Part shown: positions 36,375-46,296 of the stretch, piece after piece | Position numbering within the stretch: the first letter of the stretch is position 1 | How the letters are laid out: every line of letters begins with the position of its first letter | Origin: Caldilineaceae bacterium bin5 | GTDB lineage: Bacteria > Chloroflexota > Anaerolineae > Caldilineales > Caldilineaceae | Length of the DNA: 64,000 nucleotides | Assembly (NCBI GenBank): GCA_002238445.1 | Contig: MPML01000009.1 | Location: 54,365 to 118,364, forward strand | Reading direction: 5' to 3' | Translations under genes and position numbers: made by a program | Notes under the pieces: generated by a model | Database searches by the model: none | Told to the model about the DNA's origin: nothing | What the model saw: only the letters and a program-made list of their open reading frames with translations

Positions 36375-37330
36375 ATGCAAGGGCAACACCTTTTTTCCAC
36401 AATGGGCCACGGAGAACTGCTACTGCAAAACCTTTTTCCACGAAGGGCCACGAAGGACCGCGAAGAACTGCTACTGCAACTACCACTGCTACACCTTTTT
36501 CCACGGAGGGCCACTAAGGGCCACGGAGAACTGCTACTGCAGAACTGCTACTGCTACACCTTTTGTCCGCGAAGGACCGCGAAGGGCCGCGAAGAACTGC
36601 TACTGCAACTACCACTGCTACACCTTTTGTCCACGGAGGGCCACGAAGGGCCACGGAGAACTGCTACTGCAACTACCACTGCTACACCTTTTTCCACGGA
36701 AGGCCACGAAGGGCCACGGAGAACTGCTACTGCAGAACTGCTACTGCTACACCTTTTGTCCGCGAAGGACCGCGAAGGGCCGCGAAGAACTGCTACTGCA
36801 ACTACCACTGCTACACCTTTTGTCCGCGAAGGACCGCGAAGAACTGCTACTGCAACTGCCACTGCTACACCTTTTTCCACGGAGGGCCACTAAGGGCCAC
36901 GGAGAACTGCTACTGCAGAACTGCTACTGCTACACCTTTTGTCCGCGAAGGACCGCGAAGGGCCGCGAAGAAAACCTTTTCCAGGGCTTATTCGGTTTGC
37001 TTGCTGTCTGATGGAGGATTTTCGGGATTGCTGTTGCAGGTTCTTGTTGGCATAGGCGTTGCTTGTTGGACTTTCGCTGGCTGGCTGTCGAACGTTGGCA
37101 GGATTCGGGATTTGGTGGGACGCGTACGGTCGCTGGCACACAAGCTGGTTTGGGGGCACCAGGGCGGTCAGGCATGTTTTTGTAGGGGGGCGTTGCGGGG
37201 GCGCAGCCCCTGCACAAGGGAGGGCCGAAGGCCCGACCGCCAAACTGCAGTGGATAGTGAAGAGTGGCTAGAGGATAGCGAGAACCCCCTACTCTTGCCT
37301 GGCTCAGGGTCACGAAATTGGTCATGGCGG
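36375..37330. repeat. Large CACGAAGGGCC/ACTGCTACTGC array plus hairpin-core element, copy 4
   Basis: About ten units (36375-36985) combine CCACGGAGGGCCACTAAGGG with AACTGCTACTGCAACTACC. Higher-order duplications within it repeat blocks of about 180-250 bases. Copy 4 of the hairpin-core element is at about 37177-37242. The block separates the two permease genes of one peptide transporter. All long frames inside are repeat translations. Confidence 0.85.
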
Positions 37331-37374
37331 AAATGCTGTTTGCTCCGGCGTTGACGATGGACGGGTCGAGGGCG

Positions 37375-38310
37375 TCAGTGGTGGCGGACCCTGGGATCGA
37401 CCATGACGTAGACGATGTCCATGATCAGGAATGTGACGACTGTCAGGACGGAGAACAGGATGACGTCGAGAAAGACGACGGGATAGTCGCGGGCCATGAC
37501 GGACTGGGCCATGAGGTTGCCGACGCCGGGCCAGGAGAAGACGACTTCGACGACGACGACGGTGCCGATGAGATGCGGCAGGGATGAGAGCGTGACGGTG
37601 ATGACGGACAGGCTGCCGTTGCGGAGGGCGTGGCCGAAGACGACGGCGCGCTCGCCGAGGCCTTTGGCGCGGGCGGTGCGGACGTAGTCCTGGCCAAGGG
37701 CTTCGAGCATGCCGGAACGGGCGATGCGGGCGACGGTGGCGATGAGGCCGGTGGAGAGGGTGACGGCGGGCAGGATCAGGTGCTTCCAGGTGCCGACGCC
37801 GGAGGTTGGCAGGAGCCTGAGCTGGACGGAAAAGATGAGGATGAGAACGATTGCGAGAAAGAATTGCGGCGTGACGATGCCGAGGACGGCGCCCATGGTG
37901 GCGGCGGTGTCGATTATGGTGCCGCGGCGCAGGGCGGCGAGTATGCCGAGGGGCAGGCCGAGGGCGATGCCGAGGACGACGGCCGCACCTCCGAGGCGGA
38001 GGCTGTTGGGCAGGCGCTCGAAGATGACGCGGGTGGTGGGCACGCCGTAGCGGAAGGAGTAGCCGAAGTCGAGCTGCAGCGTCTTTTGCCAGAAGACGGC
38101 GTACTGGACGATGAGTGGTTTGTCCAGCCCCATTTTGCGGCGGACTTCCTGGTACTCTTCCTGGATTTCCTCGGGGTCGCGGTTGGGGTCGAGGTTGACG
38201 CCGAGGCTGGCGGGGTCGCCGGACACGCGGATCAGGAAGAAGACCAGCGTGACGACCAGGAGTATGACTAGGACCGCCTGGAGCAGGCGGCGGATGACGA
38301 AGGCGCGCAT
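37375..38310 (-). CDS. Peptide ABC transporter permease (DppB/OppB type)
   Basis: The 311-residue permease has the OppB opening MRAFVIRRLLQAVLVILLVVTLVFFLIR, an extracytoplasmic loop with DPNRDPEEIQEEYQEVRRKMGLDKPL, and the cytoplasmic EAA loop DYVRTARAKGLGERAVVFGHALRNG. Six helices are expected. It lies 81 bases after the binding-protein gene, with a terminator-like hairpin between. Confidence 0.92.
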   Translation of the reverse strand: MRAFVIRRLLQAVLVILLVVTLVFFLIRVSGDPASLGVNLDPNRDPEEIQEEYQEVRRKMGLDKPLIVQYAVFWQKTLQLDFGYSFRYGVPTTRVIFERLPNSLRLGGAAVVLGIALGLPLGILAALRRGTIIDTAATMGAVLGIVTPQFFLAIVLILIFSVQLRLLPTSGVGTWKHLILPAVTLSTGLIATVARIARSGMLEALGQDYVRTARAKGLGERAVVFGHALRNGSLSVITVTLSSLPHLIGTVVVVEVVFSWPGVGNLMAQSVMARDYPVVFLDVILFSVLTVVTFLIMDIVYVMVDPRVRHH

Positions 38311-38332
38311 AGGTAGGGGCGAGGAGTGCGTG

Positions 38333-38369
38333 AAGAGGGGTGAGGAGAGAGTGTTCCCCTCGCCCCTCT
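38333..38369 (-). terminator. Terminator-like hairpin between binding protein and permease
   Basis: An imperfect long inverted repeat (AGAGGGGTGAGGAGA against a CCCCTCGCCCCTCT arm) lies just after the binding-protein stop. It lacks a minus-strand T-run, so it more likely attenuates or protects mRNA, letting the binding protein be made in excess. The T-rich side is on the plus strand. Confidence 0.5.
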
Positions 38370-38391
38370 TTATTTTATATCTCGGTGTTCC

Positions 38392-39951
38392 TTATTCGGT
38401 CGGGATTAAGATCTCGAACGATTTGCTGAAGGACAGTTCCGGCAGGCCCGGGCTGAGGGCGTAGAGGGCCGGAATGGTGTAGGCGTGCAGGGCCTGTGCG
38501 TTGTCGCAGATGTAGGCGGCGATGTCTCTGACGACGGCTTCGCGCTCGACGGGGTCGCCGATGACGCGCTTGGCGGCGCCCATTTCAAGGAAGGCGGGGT
38601 CGGGCGAGGTGTCGCCGACAGGGCCCCACATGGAGGTTGTGTTGTCGGCGAGGTACCAGTTGAGGCCGATGTTCATGATGGGCGGCAGGGTCTGGTCGAT
38701 CAGTTCCTGCAGCCAGACGGAGGACTCGGGGTATTCCATCTCGACGATGATGCCGACCTGGGCCCACTGGGCGGCGAGAGCTTCCATGAAGGTGCGGTCG
38801 CGGAAGTAGCGGCCGGTGGTGGCGGAGCCTGCGATGGTGAAGCCGTCAGGGTAGCCGGCCTCTGTCAGGAGCTCTTTGGCCTTTTCAGGATCGTAGGGAT
38901 AGGTCTGGACGTCGGGGTTGTAGCCGAAGCCGCCGGGGGCGACGATCTGGCAGTCGAGCTTGGTGCCGAAGCCGCCGGCGATGGTGTTATACATGCCTTC
39001 GAGGTCGACGGAGTAGAGCATGGCCTGGCGGACGCGCACGTCATTCAGGATTTCGTTGCGGCCGTAGATGTTGATGCCGACGTACATGCTCTGCATGCTG
39101 TCGCCGGCGTAGAGCTCGAATCCGTCGGCGGTGAGGCTTTCGATCTGGTCGGGGGGCACGTGGGCGGCGATGTGGATCTCACCGCTTTGGAGGGCGGCGA
39201 CGCGCACGGCTGCTTCGGGCATGTGGCGGAAGGTCACTTTTTCGATGACGGCCGGGCCGTCGGGGTGGGCTTCCCAGCGCTCGAGGGTGATGTAACTATC
39301 GCGCTGCCAGGATGAGAACTTGTAGGGGCCGGTGCCGACGGGCTCTTCGATGTAGCCGTCAAGGCCGACTGCTTCGAGGTGGTCGGGCGCGAGCGGCATG
39401 TGGTTGGCGAAGAGGTTGGCCCAGCGATCGATGGGTTCGATGAGCGTGAACTCCATGGTGTAGTCGTCGATCACTTCGTAGGACTCGTAGTCGTTGAGCT
39501 GGCGGAAGGACCAGGTGAATTTCTGCGGGTCGGCGTCGCGGAGGAGCTCGAAGCTCTTGGCGAGGCCGGGCGCGGTGAGGATTTCACCGTTGTGGAATTC
39601 GATGCCTTCCTTGATGACGATACGGACGGTGACGTCGTCGACGAGCTCCATGGAGTCGAGCAGGACGGGGTCGATTGCACCGGTTTCTTCATTGAGTTCG
39701 GCGAGGGTCTCGTAGAGCAGTTTGGAGAAGATGCGGGACTGGAGGGATGGGACGGTGTTGCCCACGAGTGTGACAGGCAGGGCGCCCATACCGATGATCA
39801 TCTCTTCGGGATAGCCTTCGTCGGCCATTTCGTCGGCGGCCATGTCGCCGGAGTCGGCGGCGCCGGTGTCGGCGGGGACACAGCCGACCATGACGAAGAG
39901 GGCGATGAGGGCGGCAAGAATTGAGAAGGTGCGGATACGTCGTGCAAGCAT
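38392..39951 (-). CDS. Family-5 extracellular solute-binding lipoprotein (peptide ABC transporter)
   Basis: The 519-residue binding protein has a signal peptide ending MVGC (Cys24) and an acidic linker. Family traits are LYETLAELNEETGAIDPVLLDS, VRIVIKEGIEFHNGEILTAPGLAKSFELL, PVGTGPYKF and YPYDPEKAKELLTEAGYPDG. It binds peptides or similar ligands for the two downstream permeases. The ligand is not predictable. It is the first gene of the operon. Confidence 0.92.
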   Translation of the reverse strand: MLARRIRTFSILAALIALFVMVGCVPADTGAADSGDMAADEMADEGYPEEMIIGMGALPVTLVGNTVPSLQSRIFSKLLYETLAELNEETGAIDPVLLDSMELVDDVTVRIVIKEGIEFHNGEILTAPGLAKSFELLRDADPQKFTWSFRQLNDYESYEVIDDYTMEFTLIEPIDRWANLFANHMPLAPDHLEAVGLDGYIEEPVGTGPYKFSSWQRDSYITLERWEAHPDGPAVIEKVTFRHMPEAAVRVAALQSGEIHIAAHVPPDQIESLTADGFELYAGDSMQSMYVGINIYGRNEILNDVRVRQAMLYSVDLEGMYNTIAGGFGTKLDCQIVAPGGFGYNPDVQTYPYDPEKAKELLTEAGYPDGFTIAGSATTGRYFRDRTFMEALAAQWAQVGIIVEMEYPESSVWLQELIDQTLPPIMNIGLNWYLADNTTSMWGPVGDTSPDPAFLEMGAAKRVIGDPVEREAVVRDIAAYICDNAQALHAYTIPALYALSPGLPELSFSKSFEILIPTE

Positions 39952-41108
39952 TCTTTACTCCTGTGCGGGTGTGAGGGTGATAAGTTTTTTTTTATGGGAC
40001 AGTTCAGGTGAACTGTTGGACGCTGGTAGGAGGGGCCGTGCAAGGTGTACACGGCAAGTGCGGATTATACCCGATTGTTGTGTTTGTGGGTAACTGGGGG
40101 AGGTGCGTTGGGGTTTGGGGGGTGGGACAGCAGGTTTTGGGCAGGGGGGATGGCAGCGCGTTCGTGAGTGGGAATAAGTTGGACAGACGGGGGTATTTTT
40201 CTGAATTTTTTCATAAATATGTCCGCTTTGTCCGCTCAAAGGCATGTTTCTGGGGCGTTTGGGAGGGACTGCAGGGGATAGGGGGTTAGAAACCTTCCTG
40301 TAAGCGGCGATTGTCTGAATTGTGATTTCCGAGATTTTGGGGGATGGACTGTGATTCGCGTTGTGCCTGCGTTTGCGCCGGGAAATGTGGGCGGCATTCT
40401 CCGTTCCCTTCCTTGCGTGCTTGATTCGGATACCCTCTGCGCCGGGCCCTCGCGAGCAATCGCCAAACACGTACAACCTGTGCGCACGCGAACGGCCCGG
40501 GCCGCCATCCTGTCCCCCTACTAATCCTATGAAATCACCGTTCAGGCAATCGAGCCCAGGTGCAATCGACGCCCAATCTTTTGATGCCGGGGCAGAGATT
40601 CGGGCCGTGGTTTGACGAGACAAGGCGCCAGGGTAAATTCAAGAAGGGAAGGGGGGACGCTTGTTCTTGCACGTCAGACGCTCGTACGAGAGATGTACGA
40701 GAGTTCCACGAGAGTTTACGAGAGATTGGGGCAAAAAAAACTTGTGCAGGACTGCGGGCGGGCGGCTCCCCACGTCTGCTGGAAGAGACGGCAATGGTAG
40801 CCAAGGAAAGGGCAAGTTGGCGTCCAGGCGTCCGATAGATACAGCTTGGCGAAGACAGTTTGGCTCCATCCCCTGGGGTGCGGCAGGAATTGGGGGGTTG
40901 CGTACGGCCAGTTCTGCCGAGGCGTTTCCACTCTGACACACACACGGGACTTTTGCCGCGTATCGCATGGCACGCCGGGACCGGTACGCCATGCGACGGC
41001 GGCTGGGCGCGTGCAGATGGGCACTGCGTGGCGGGAAAGGTACAACTGTTGGTAAGTACATTCTTGATTAACTTTATATATTATTTATTTGATAATGCAC
41101 ACCAGGGT
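39952..41108. other. Long gap with repeat scraps, no gene
   Basis: One single unit of the GTCTGAATTGTGATT repeat lies at about 40311-40360. At 40680-40725 there is a short periodic run of TACGAGAG at 10-11-base spacing. Several open frames on both strands overlap each other at 40535-41060, none with a ribosome-binding site or family resemblance. Nothing else was recognised. Confidence 0.5.
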
Positions 41109-42146
41109 TTATGATGGGTGTGTTTCACCGTTAAGCGCTCGAAGGGCGGCAAGGATGTCAGGCAATGCGGTAGGTTCTTTCGGTCCGAACAGTTCTTCCT
41201 CGCGTATCTCGTCGAAGTAAGTTTCCTCGAGTTCCCGTGTCAGGTCGATTACTTGCCGGATTTGATTTTGCAGGACTTTCGAAACATCTTCGTCTTCGCC
41301 GGCGTCGGCGTCCGGCAGGCTTCCAATATTGACGCCGGCCGGCGGTTCGCTGAGGACCTGTCCGGTCAAGGGGTCGCTCACCGGTCCCGGGTCGTGCAGG
41401 AGGTCGCGCCCGGCTTCTTCCATAGCGTCACGCATTCGGGCCAAATGGCCGCGCACAGCACGCAACTCATCTGCTCTGTAACTGGAATTAAAGATCCGAT
41501 CTTTCAGATCGTCGAAATCCTTCTGTGTGTAGCTGGTAAGGCGCTGGAAGCCGAAACGCCTTCTGCCCGCGTCGGTCAGGACGGGTTGGGCGGGCAAGGC
41601 ATCGGCCCCTTTCTGAGGACTTTCTATGGTTACAAGACCCTGTACGACCAGCGACTCGATCCTGTACTGGTTCTGCCAGGCGGCGATGGCGTCGGCCTTT
41701 TCGAGGAGGTCGGGGTCGCCAACGCCTCCAGCGACCTGGGCGACGGCGGCGGCGGTTTCCTCTTCTCGAATCAGATCCATTTCGGTATCGGCGAGGTGGT
41801 AGAGATTGACCAACTCCCTTGCGGCGCGGCTCATTGCGGAGAGGGCGGCGGGCTCGGTCTCTCCTGCAGCCAGATCGTCCATGCCCTTAGTCAGCTTTTC
41901 GATGGCGACGCGCAGTCGTTCGGGCATACGTTTGTCGGCGCGGGCGGCGGTCGACGAGGCCTGGCCGCCGCGTGAGCGCCAGGCCCACACTTTATCGGCG
42001 GGGGCATGGGCGATGCAGTAGCCGTCATATTGCTCCTGGCCGAGACCCTGACAGGGCTGTCCATCTTTTCTGAGGGCTTTACAGAGTGTCTTGGGCACTG
42101 TCTCCTCCACTGGTTTGGCCGGCAGGCTTGTCCAGCCACGGCGCAA
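41109..42146 (-). CDS. Uncharacterised protein with N-terminal Cys/His cluster
   Basis: This 345-residue soluble, charged protein has CKALRKDGQPCQGLGQEQYDGYCIAH near the N-terminus, a Cys-x6-Cys-x11-Cys-x2-His pattern likely to bind zinc. Next comes WRSRGGQASSTAARADKRMPERLR and long helices. I do not recognise the family; the Cys/His plus GG..S..R layout recalls small proteins near phage terminases, but no phage genes are here. A TTG at 42146 is the longest start; GTG at 42098 is an alternative. Confidence 0.6.
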   Translation of the reverse strand: MRRGWTSLPAKPVEETVPKTLCKALRKDGQPCQGLGQEQYDGYCIAHAPADKVWAWRSRGGQASSTAARADKRMPERLRVAIEKLTKGMDDLAAGETEPAALSAMSRAARELVNLYHLADTEMDLIREEETAAAVAQVAGGVGDPDLLEKADAIAAWQNQYRIESLVVQGLVTIESPQKGADALPAQPVLTDAGRRRFGFQRLTSYTQKDFDDLKDRIFNSSYRADELRAVRGHLARMRDAMEEAGRDLLHDPGPVSDPLTGQVLSEPPAGVNIGSLPDADAGEDEDVSKVLQNQIRQVIDLTRELEETYFDEIREEELFGPKEPTALPDILAALRALNGETHPS

Positions 42147-43248
42147 AGATTGGCGGCGGCGGCGGCATGCTGTAACGCGACCTGCCGTGCTCCGAACGAA
42201 CTGCCGGTTTTGCCAGCGACCGACAGGCCATTCAGTTGCCGTCTAGGTGCTCTGCCTGCATGCGGGGCTTCGGGGGCTCGCCTGCGGAGATGCCGGGGGG
42301 CCTTGTGGTAAGCCTGCGAATGGACAGAGAAAGCAATGGAACGATTGTGCTACAGATTGGCCTGACTGTCAAGTTCCATCGATGCGTTGACGGCCAGATA
42401 GCGCATTATCCTGCGTGAATTCGCCGCCTGAGCGATTTCGCAGGCTTTTCGTAGGCATTGCGTATGCGGAACGTAGGCTTGCAAAGACTATATGTAGTAG
42501 GAGACTCTCTATTTCATACTATATGAAGGCAATCGGGGGTAGAGGTTGTGGTCGTTGCCCGCGGCAGCCTTTTTCAACTGGAAATGGGTTGTCTGGGCTG
42601 TGTTCCAAGGACTGAAATAGGAGGCTTGGCGCGAAGGGGTCAGATCTATAGCATTTGGGATCTACGTTCGTTGGCGCATCTACGCTTTGTTTTCTGTTAG
42701 CCAAATGCCAAGTGGGCATGGCGTTCTGCCCGCGACAAGAGTAGCTCTTGACTGGCTGTCCCGTGACTTGCGGGCTTTGGGCTGGCAAAAAAACGATTGA
42801 TCGACCATTCGTCTGTTAGTTTCCCACAGACGCCCTGTTTGTTTCCTTACTCTTGCTTTCTACAAGTCGTTCCCCTTCGGCGGGTCGTTCTGACAGTGTA
42901 TACATGTCAGCACATTCAGGGCTTGGGTTACAGACACTTTACCCAAGAGCGGCTAGTCTTCGCCAACCGGAGACCGGGATTCAAGCAGTCCGGCCTTCGT
43001 CTCAGGATACAGGTTTTAGCGGGCTGATGTTCATCGCGGCTATCCAATCCTCCGCCTCTGCCATTATGCTGTTTTCCCTTCATCCTTTCGGAATCCGGCA
43101 GGGTGGTTGACCTACGGGGTGATCATCTCCCCGTATCCACTTTGTGGGCAGGGTAATTGCTCGTAAACCTTCGCACTGACATGTTAGCTCGCGCTACAGC
43201 TTTTGAGGCCAAGCTCACTCCTGAGATTGTATGGGTCCAGGTAGCTCT
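42147..43248. other. Long gap, boundary of the accessory region, no gene
   Basis: About 1.1 kb has no credible coding sequence. A hairpin ACGGGG-TGATCATC-TCCCCGT lies near 43117-43136. The frame at 42853-43110 is open but has no ribosome-binding site or familiar motif. Base composition drops in GC from here rightwards. Confidence 0.45.
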
Positions 43249-43596
43249 TCATTTGCAAGTACCCCATAACTTCCCACTACCAATCAAAAAAAGGCGACAT
43301 CTATAGTAATGAATGCCGCCTAGTTTTGGCTTTACCCGGGTCCAGGTTGTTATCGGACTGATTTCACGTCCGTGCTGAGCATCGTCCCATCTGGTCATTA
43401 ATTCCTGCCTCTGTTCTTCAGCCCATTTGAACAGAATTCTTTCCTTAGATTTGGGAAGACCCCCTGCCAGCACACGAGAATCACGAATAGATACTGAAAT
43501 ATCGTATTCCCTGTAACGAGCATGAAAATGAGGAGGATTGTGCCCCATGTAGTCCATCCAGATGGTGATTCCTTCGAGATGACATAATCTAGGCAT
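43249..43596 (-). CDS. DUF4160 family protein
   Basis: The 115-residue protein carries the DUF4160 pattern: GITIWMDYMGHNPPHFHARYREYDISVSI, then VLAGGLPKSKERILFKWAEEQRQELMTRWDDA. The C-terminal 25 residues extend past the usual domain. Its ATG overlaps the DUF2442 stop by 8 bases. DUF4160/DUF2442 pairs are very common and are suspected toxin-antitoxin-like modules; biochemical function is unproven. Confidence 0.85.
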   Translation of the reverse strand: MPRLCHLEGITIWMDYMGHNPPHFHARYREYDISVSIRDSRVLAGGLPKSKERILFKWAEEQRQELMTRWDDAQHGREISPITTWTRVKPKLGGIHYYRCRLFLIGSGKLWGTCK

Positions 43597-43900
43597 GCTC
43601 CTCCATCAGCCCCTGCAACCTGGGGAAAAGCTCTTCAACCGTTGTATCTGTCAGCATCATGTATATTGTGTCGGCACACACGTCCAGGTCTTCATTATTG
43701 CCCCATGCGATGGCCTTTCTGTCGTCTACATGAACTGACTCAAAGAATTCGCGTTCTTTCCACCTCCTAAATGCTTCCTTGTTCGACCACTCAGACAGGT
43801 CAACTTCGCCGTTTTGACCATCAGAAAACTCAACGAAGATAGTGTAACCGGAACAGGCCTTTACATCGACAGGCACAGGGTGTTCCAGTCTTTCGTCCAC
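43589..43900 (-). CDS. DUF2442 family protein
   Basis: The 103-residue protein matches DUF2442: a beta-rich start with YTIFVEFSDGQNGEVDLS, FRRWKEREFFESVHVDDRKAIAWGNNEDLDVCADTIYMML. It starts with GTG after GGGAGGCGACTT. It is the first gene of a coupled pair with DUF4160. Confidence 0.87.
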   Translation of the reverse strand: MDERLEHPVPVDVKACSGYTIFVEFSDGQNGEVDLSEWSNKEAFRRWKEREFFESVHVDDRKAIAWGNNEDLDVCADTIYMMLTDTTVEELFPRLQGLMEEHA

Positions 43901-44098
43901 AAGTCGCCTCCCTTCTTTTCAGTTCATTATTGACTAAAGTACTCATAGTGATTGACGACGAGAAAATAATAGGGGCCAATAGCAACGAGGGAACCAGCAA
44001 TAGCATTCAATCGTGCAACCAGGCAAGACTACTGGCGCGATTGTAAAGGGACTTTTGTTCAATTGTCAAACATGACATATTAGGCATTCGTTGTATTG

Positions 44099-44426
44099 TG
44101 GTTGGCCCCAATGACTAGACCACGAAACGGGAAAGATAAGGTGCATCCAGATGGGGGCGGCTGCCTCTGATCGGCAACGGGCGGTCTGCCGCCATCAGAG
44201 CACGAAGTACTCGTCAACTGGCGTGCAGGCGTCGAGACGTTGAAGCGGTCTTTTTGGCGTGGAGGATTTGAAGTAGGCGGTCAAACCTTGAACGCCTACA
44301 GCCCAGCCCGGAACTGGCAGACCGCGGTGCGTCGCCGCCGTCTCTTGACCATCGTGCTGCCGGTCCACAGGCTTGGTGAATGGTTCCATTATACACCTTA
44401 GCTCGCGGGCCAGTTATTGGGGCCTA
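44099..44426. mobile_element. Internally deleted IS3-derivative, copy A (about 330 bp)
   Basis: The left end reads TGGTTGGCCCCAATGACTAG and the right end reads CTCGCGGGCCAGTTATTGGG; they are inverted relatives. Inside, on the minus strand, is a scrap of orfB C-terminus (TPVDEYFVL) and a scrambled orfA start. Too short to be active; it behaves like a MITE. Confidence 0.75.
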
Positions 44427-44491
44427 TTTCACTTTGCGGTAGAGTGCACCGTGCCGACACCGATGCGGTCGCACTGAGAATGGAGGACGAA

Positions 44492-45352
44492 ATGTTTACC
44501 AACTTCATTTCCATGCCTAAAACGTGGGCGAATGTCTTGACCAAACCCAGCGAACAGACCCTTGCCGCCGAACGAAGCAGATCTTCGGTCACTTTATCAG
44601 CCGCGCTGACGTGGGTCGCACTGGTCAGCGCAGTGGCTATACTGCTCGGAATACAGAGGACGACGTTAACTGAAGAGTGGATCCTGTATGGGTATGTGCA
44701 GGACTGGTATCCGCCTGTTTTCATTGCCAGGATTCTTCAAACTCTTGGAGAGATCAGAATTTTCCTCACGCTTCTACATTTAGAGATCATGAAGTTGTAC
44801 GGCTGGTTGTGGTTTCGTTCCGGTCTTTTTGAACTCATTGGTGAGCCGGTCTCTATCGCAGGGCATTACTTTCTGTTTGACATTCCCGACTGGCTACAGG
44901 TCACGGTCAAAGTTATTCTGAGTCCAGTGTTTTTCTTGATCAAAGCGGGCGCTTACTACTGCATCGCCACCCTATTTGGCGGACGAGGACAGTTCGGTCG
45001 TTACGCCTACCTAATCGCCGCATTTGGTGTGCCGATTGCCATTCTGAGAATTCCGATCGGTTTCTTGCCTCTGGCCGGAGGCAGGCTTGTTGCCGTCTTG
45101 TCGGATTCTTCCCTTATGGTTGACCAGGACTGGTATTACGCGCTACTGTCACCCACTGCGATCATCGCTACTTTTGTGACAGTGTACTGGCTCGTCTTGT
45201 TTTACTGCACGACGAAAGTCGAGCATGAGATGCCGCGGGGACGAGCAATCATCGTCACAGTGGTTTCGTACCTGATTGGCTTCATGCTAAGTACCATCCC
45301 TACCTATACGCTCTTGGGCTTAATGGAAGCCGGGAGATTATCTCAAGGGTGA
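44492..45352 (+). CDS. Yip1-family-like multi-pass membrane protein
   Basis: The 286-residue protein has about six hydrophobic helices. LFGGRGQFGRYAYLIAAFGVPIAIL is typical of bacterial Yip1-domain proteins, and MPKTWANVLTKPSE at the N-terminus fits their conserved amphipathic start. The start at 44492 follows GGAGGACGA. Function is unknown; no enzyme motif. It lies between two IS-derived elements and is followed by a small membrane protein gene. Confidence 0.65.
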   Translation: MFTNFISMPKTWANVLTKPSEQTLAAERSRSSVTLSAALTWVALVSAVAILLGIQRTTLTEEWILYGYVQDWYPPVFIARILQTLGEIRIFLTLLHLEIMKLYGWLWFRSGLFELIGEPVSIAGHYFLFDIPDWLQVTVKVILSPVFFLIKAGAYYCIATLFGGRGQFGRYAYLIAAFGVPIAILRIPIGFLPLAGGRLVAVLSDSSLMVDQDWYYALLSPTAIIATFVTVYWLVLFYCTTKVEHEMPRGRAIIVTVVSYLIGFMLSTIPTYTLLGLMEAGRLSQG

Positions 45353-45377
45353 ACCACCTGTTGGTAAGGAGTAGGCA

Positions 45378-45806
45378 ATGAGCAGATCTACTAACCGGTT
45401 GATCGCACGTGCTGTTGGCGCAGTGTTAATCGCAGTCTTAATCGGTTTTCTAATTCGATTGACCTATCAGTTCAATAGCCTTAGAAGCTCTGATCGGCAC
45501 CCTTGCGGTCCGGAGAGACAGGTGGTTTTCAACTATACCGAACGCGAATTACTCGTAAATGGTTTGGCACTTCAGGAGGACGGGTCAATTCAGAACGTGG
45601 AACTCGCTCTTGCCCCAAATCAGTCGTCGGAAGAAGCTGGACTTTGTCATGTCGAAGAAATGACGACGCTCGGGGCGAAGGCTTGGTCCTACAAGGGAAT
45701 AGAAATGCGACCAACGGTGTGGATGGTAATTTCGACCCAATACACCTACTGCATGAGTGGCGAGGAATCCAGTTCAGGGGTCTGGTATGATGTTCTGTGC
45801 ATTTAG
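45378..45806 (+). CDS. Small membrane-anchored protein
   Basis: The 142-residue protein has one N-terminal membrane anchor (AVGAVLIAVLIGFLIRL) and an exported domain with four cysteines (HPCGPE, GLCHVE, TYCMSG, DVLCI) that may form disulfides. It starts 25 bases after the Yip1-like gene behind AAGGAG and is probably co-transcribed. No family was recognised. Confidence 0.6.
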   Translation: MSRSTNRLIARAVGAVLIAVLIGFLIRLTYQFNSLRSSDRHPCGPERQVVFNYTERELLVNGLALQEDGSIQNVELALAPNQSSEEAGLCHVEEMTTLGAKAWSYKGIEMRPTVWMVISTQYTYCMSGEESSSGVWYDVLCI

Positions 45807-46080
45807 GAGCATGCCGACAGAGAATAGCTGGTAAACTCACCAGGTCTCACCGCGTTCCTTAAACCGATTCTTGCGCGTCTTGAATCTCTAGTTCGGCCGT
45901 GGACGGTACAGGGTCAGGTTGCGTTGCCAGATTCCACTGTCCGCTTCCCCCATAGGCAGGTCCGAATCTTGGATCGCTACTCAGAATCACACTCAATCCC
46001 GATAATTATGGTTGGCCCCAATGTCTAGACCACGAAACGGGAAAAATAAGGTGCATCCAAAGGGATGCGTTAGGTTCTGA

Positions 46081-46296
46081 TCAGATCACGAAGTGCTCTT
46101 CAGCGGGTGTGCGATATTTGAGACTTTGATGTGGTCGCTCATGGTTGTAGAAGTCGAAGTAGGCGCGTAAGCCGGTGTGCAGTTGATGCACCGAGTCATA
46201 CTGGTTGAGATAGATGTTCTCATATTTGACGCTGCGCCATAGGTGTTCGCAGAAGACGTTGTCGAGGGCGCAGCCGCCAAATGGCGTACCCTTCAT
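46081..46296 (-). pseudogene. IS3-family transposase OrfB, C-terminal fragment
   Basis: The 71-residue remnant is ALDNVFCEHLWRSVKYENIYL followed by RAYFDFYNHERPHQSLKYRTPAEEHF, the end of an IS3-family integrase with the third catalytic Glu region altered or lost. It directly follows the lipoprotein stop (TAGATG). Confidence 0.9.

Noticed and set aside
21200..37000. CRISPR array in the CACGAAGGGCC repeats
   Set aside because: Units are contiguous, variable in length and degenerate, without unique spacers or cas genes.
40535..41061. Overlapping frames of 85-140 codons
   Set aside because: Mutually exclusive frames on both strands, no ribosome-binding sites, no recognisable motif.
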